DNA of 64,000 nucleotides from Sneathiella sp. P13V-1 (lineage in GTDB: Bacteria; Pseudomonadota; Alphaproteobacteria; Sneathiellales; Sneathiellaceae): positions 62,001 to 126,000 of the forward strand of contig NZ_WYEU01000002.1 of NCBI RefSeq assembly GCF_015143595.1. The letters run 5' to 3'. The translations under genes and the position numbers were made by a program. Every line of letters starts with the position of its first letter. Within the stretch, counting starts at the first letter, position 1. The notes beneath the pieces are model-generated. The model was given only the letters and a program-made list of their open reading frames with translations. It did not search any database and was not told where the DNA came from. Positions 62,241 to 64,000 of this stretch are shown piece after piece.

Positions 62241-63482
62241 ATGGCCACAGGACGTAACGGACCTATTGCAGCGCTGGATGTGGGAACAACCAAAATTGGT
62301 TGTTTTGTAGCTGTGGAAGAAACCGGTGGTTTGCGCATCAAGGGCGTTGGGCATCAGGTCGCTCGCGGGATGCGGGCGGGGTCTATTACAAATATGGAAA
62401 TGGCCGAGGATTCCATTCGCTCCGCCGTTGATGCTGCTGAGCGTATGGCCGGAGAGACTATTCGTGAAGTCTATGTCAGTGTGACAGCTGGGCAACCAGC
62501 ATCGCAAACTGTTGAAGTCGAAATGTCCATTGGGGGACAGGAAATTGGCGACAAGGATCTAATTAAAACCCTGAAAGAAGCGCAAACCGGATATAAACCT
62601 GAAAACCGGACTGTTATTCATGCGTTGCCTGTTGGGTACAATGTTGATGGCAATAAAGGGATCAGGGATCCGCGGGGCATGTTTGGCGATCAATTCGGGG
62701 TCAGCATGCACATGGTTTCAGTCTTGAACAATCATGTTCGGAACCTCACCACTTGTGTTGAGCGATGCCATCTTGGTGTGGCGGGGCTTGTATCTGCCCC
62801 CTATGCAGCAGGACTTGCCTCGCTGGTTCAGGATGAAATGGACCTTGGCGTGACCGTTATTGATCTTGGGGGCGGTTCAACCTCATTTGCAGTCTTCTAT
62901 GACGGTGAGATGGTTTACAACGAGACAATTCCAGTTGGCGGTACCCATGTCAGCAATGATATTGCAAGAGGATTGTCAACGACACTTGCCAATGCTGAAC
63001 GTATGAAGACTCTCTATGGTAGTGCGCTCGTTAGTTCATCAGATGAAAAAGAGATCATTGATGTCCCCTTGATTGGGGAGGCAGAACACCATGTTGCCAA
63101 CCATGTTCCGCGCTCGATGCTGGTTGGTATTATCCGCCCAAGAATAGAGGAAATACTGGAAATTGTCCGTGATCGATTGCTTGCGTCGGGCTTTGCAAAA
63201 GTAGCCGGAAGGCGTGCAGTAATCGTTGGCGGGGCTTCTCAACTGGCAGGCGTACAGGAGCTTGCCGGACGTATCCTGGACAAGCAAGTTCGGATCGGTA
63301 AACCAATACGAGTAAAATCTCTTCCTGATGCTACCGAAGGCCCCGCCTTCGCTGTAGCCGCGGGGTTATTGTCCTTTGCGGTCAAAGAAAATTTCAATGA
63401 GCAGCTGAGCGGCAATTTATTAGAGAAAACCCCGAAAAATCGGCTTTTACGAATCGGAAACTGGTTCAAAGAGAACTTTTAG
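62241..63482 (+). CDS. ftsA: Cell division protein FtsA
   Basis: Actin-like ATPase of 413 residues tethering FtsZ to the membrane. ALDVGTTKIGCFVA and DLGGGSTSFAVFYDG bind nucleotide phosphates, and GGASQLAGVQELAGR is the adenosine motif. The C-terminal tail, RLLRIGNWFKENF, is the amphipathic membrane-targeting helix. It starts 35 bases after ftsQ with AAGGAA, the first appreciable gap in the cluster, so it may have its own promoter or ribosome control. Confidence 0.95.
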   Translation: MATGRNGPIAALDVGTTKIGCFVAVEETGGLRIKGVGHQVARGMRAGSITNMEMAEDSIRSAVDAAERMAGETIREVYVSVTAGQPASQTVEVEMSIGGQEIGDKDLIKTLKEAQTGYKPENRTVIHALPVGYNVDGNKGIRDPRGMFGDQFGVSMHMVSVLNNHVRNLTTCVERCHLGVAGLVSAPYAAGLASLVQDEMDLGVTVIDLGGGSTSFAVFYDGEMVYNETIPVGGTHVSNDIARGLSTTLANAERMKTLYGSALVSSSDEKEIIDVPLIGEAEHHVANHVPRSMLVGIIRPRIEEILEIVRDRLLASGFAKVAGRRAVIVGGASQLAGVQELAGRILDKQVRIGKPIRVKSLPDATEGPAFAVAAGLLSFAVKENFNEQLSGNLLEKTPKNRLLRIGNWFKENF

Positions 63483-63484
63483 CG

Positions 63485-63539
63485 GATAAAAAAATCTAAT
63501 TTTTTTATCTATATGTAATAAGAAGGGTTCCATTACATA
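63485..63539. promoter_or_regulatory. Stacked inverted repeats in the ftsA-ftsZ gap
   Basis: Two perfect repeats follow the ftsA stop. GATAAAAAAAT (63485-63495) pairs with ATTTTTTTATC (63499-63509), loop CTA. TATGTAAT (63512-63519) pairs with ATTACATA (63532-63539) around 12 bases. A third short one, CAATA/TATTG, starts at about 63540. The first, with its T tract inside the right arm, could work as a weak terminator for ftsA messages. The second could be an operator for an ftsZ promoter. Cell-cycle control of ftsZ is expected in alphaproteobacteria, but no CtrA half sites stand out. Confidence 0.45.
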
Positions 63540-63589
63540 CAATATTTGGTATTGTTGGTGTAGCCTGCGTTTTTTAGGAGGGACGTGCT

Positions 63590-64000
63590 GTGGGGATTAA
63601 TTTATCAGTACCAGACCAAACTGAGCTTAAGCCTAAAATCCTTGTATTAGGAGTAGGCGGAGCCGGTGGGAATGCCGTAAACAACATGATCCGCTCCGAA
63701 CTACAAGGGGTTGAATTTGTTGTGGCCAATACGGATGCGCAAGCGCTGAAGCAAAATTTGGCCGAGTCCCGAATTCAACTAGGAGCTGAACTGACTGAAG
63801 GGTTGGGCGCAGGATCCAAGCCACATATCGGTGCGAATGCTGCGGAAGAAGCGGCCGAAGAAATCAACGCCCACATGAAAGGCGTTCATATGTGTTTCAT
63901 CACCGCCGGCATGGGCGGTGGGACGGGAACCGGTGCTGCCCCAATCGTTGCCAAGGCTGCGAAGGAGCAAGGTATCCTCACTGTTGGTGTTGTAACCAAA
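63590..64000 (+). CDS. ftsZ: Cell division GTPase FtsZ (3' end cut off by window)
   Basis: First 137 codons of the tubulin-like GTPase that forms the Z ring. [15 protein letters not shown] is the N-terminal nucleotide loop. ANTDAQAL and the tubulin signature GGGTGTG (in [17 protein letters not shown]) are intact. The start is GTG 63590 with AGGAGGGA six bases upstream; no ATG is available. The rest lies beyond 64000. Confidence 0.95.
   Translation, partial: MGINLSVPDQTELKPKILVLGVGGAGGNAVNNMIRSELQGVEFVVANTDAQALKQNLAESRIQLGAELTEGLGAGSKPHIGANAAEEAAEEINAHMKGVHMCFITAGMGGGTGTGAAPIVAKAAKEQGILTVGVVTK

Overview
The window looks like a contiguous piece of an alphaproteobacterial chromosome with GC a little under 50% by eye. 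The evidence is a complete mraZ-to-ftsZ division and cell-wall cluster in the alphaproteobacterial order, with ddl between murB and ftsQ. A ccoNOQP-ccoGHIS locus next to an Fnr-type regulator and hemN, and a class A RNase P RNA, fit the same picture. The genus cannot be fixed from sequence alone. I saw no phage, insertion sequence, CRISPR array, tRNA or rRNA.

Layout. 1-2142: the end of a tungstate-type ABC uptake operon (ATPase cut by the window edge, then the binding protein) and a TRIC-family membrane protein. 2139-5868: an HxlR-like regulator facing a VOC protein across a perfect palindrome, an AlkB-type hydroxylase, a small lipoprotein, and a crotonase plus monooxygenase pair. 6110-11027: a DeoR-type regulator with a Ugp-like ABC importer. 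11182-13086: an orphan PAS sensor kinase. 13366-16593: a polyamine operon (ornithine decarboxylase family, deoxyhypusine synthase-like, agmatinase-like) preceded by a structured leader with a seven-codon open frame. 16672-19205: a small membrane protein, UppP, a DUF3108 protein and an M15 peptidase. 19198-25359: an Lrp-type regulator divergent from a fused indolepyruvate:ferredoxin oxidoreductase, then a class III cyclase and an MBL hydrolase. 25425-30046: a LysR regulator divergent from two tandem AidB-like acyl-CoA dehydrogenases.

30143-40560 is the microaerobic respiration block. It holds fnrL with its own perfect FNR box, hemN, a second perfect FNR box, the cbb3 oxidase genes ccoNOQP and the maturation genes ccoGHIS, closed by an intrinsic terminator. 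FnrL probably switches on oxidase and oxygen-independent haem synthesis together when oxygen falls. 40608-46357 holds an MFS transporter, a DjlA-like co-chaperone, an AmpD-like amidase, rnpB with a readable promoter, a Kef-type antiporter and Dps.

46644-64000 is the dcw cluster: a row of MraZ boxes, mraZ, rsmH, ftsL, ftsI, murE, murF, mraY, murD, ftsW, murG, murC, murB, ddl, ftsQ, ftsA and the first 137 codons of ftsZ. Most junctions are ATGA, TAATG or short overlaps, so mraZ to ftsQ probably forms one translationally coupled unit. ftsA follows a 35-base gap, and ftsZ follows a 107-base gap containing stacked inverted repeats.

The least ordinary parts are the polyamine operon with its leader, the duplicated-domain HxlR-like regulator with its palindrome, and the small regulatory candidates before uppP and ftsZ. 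I do not see a clearly new multi-gene system. Most of the window is well-conserved core genome.
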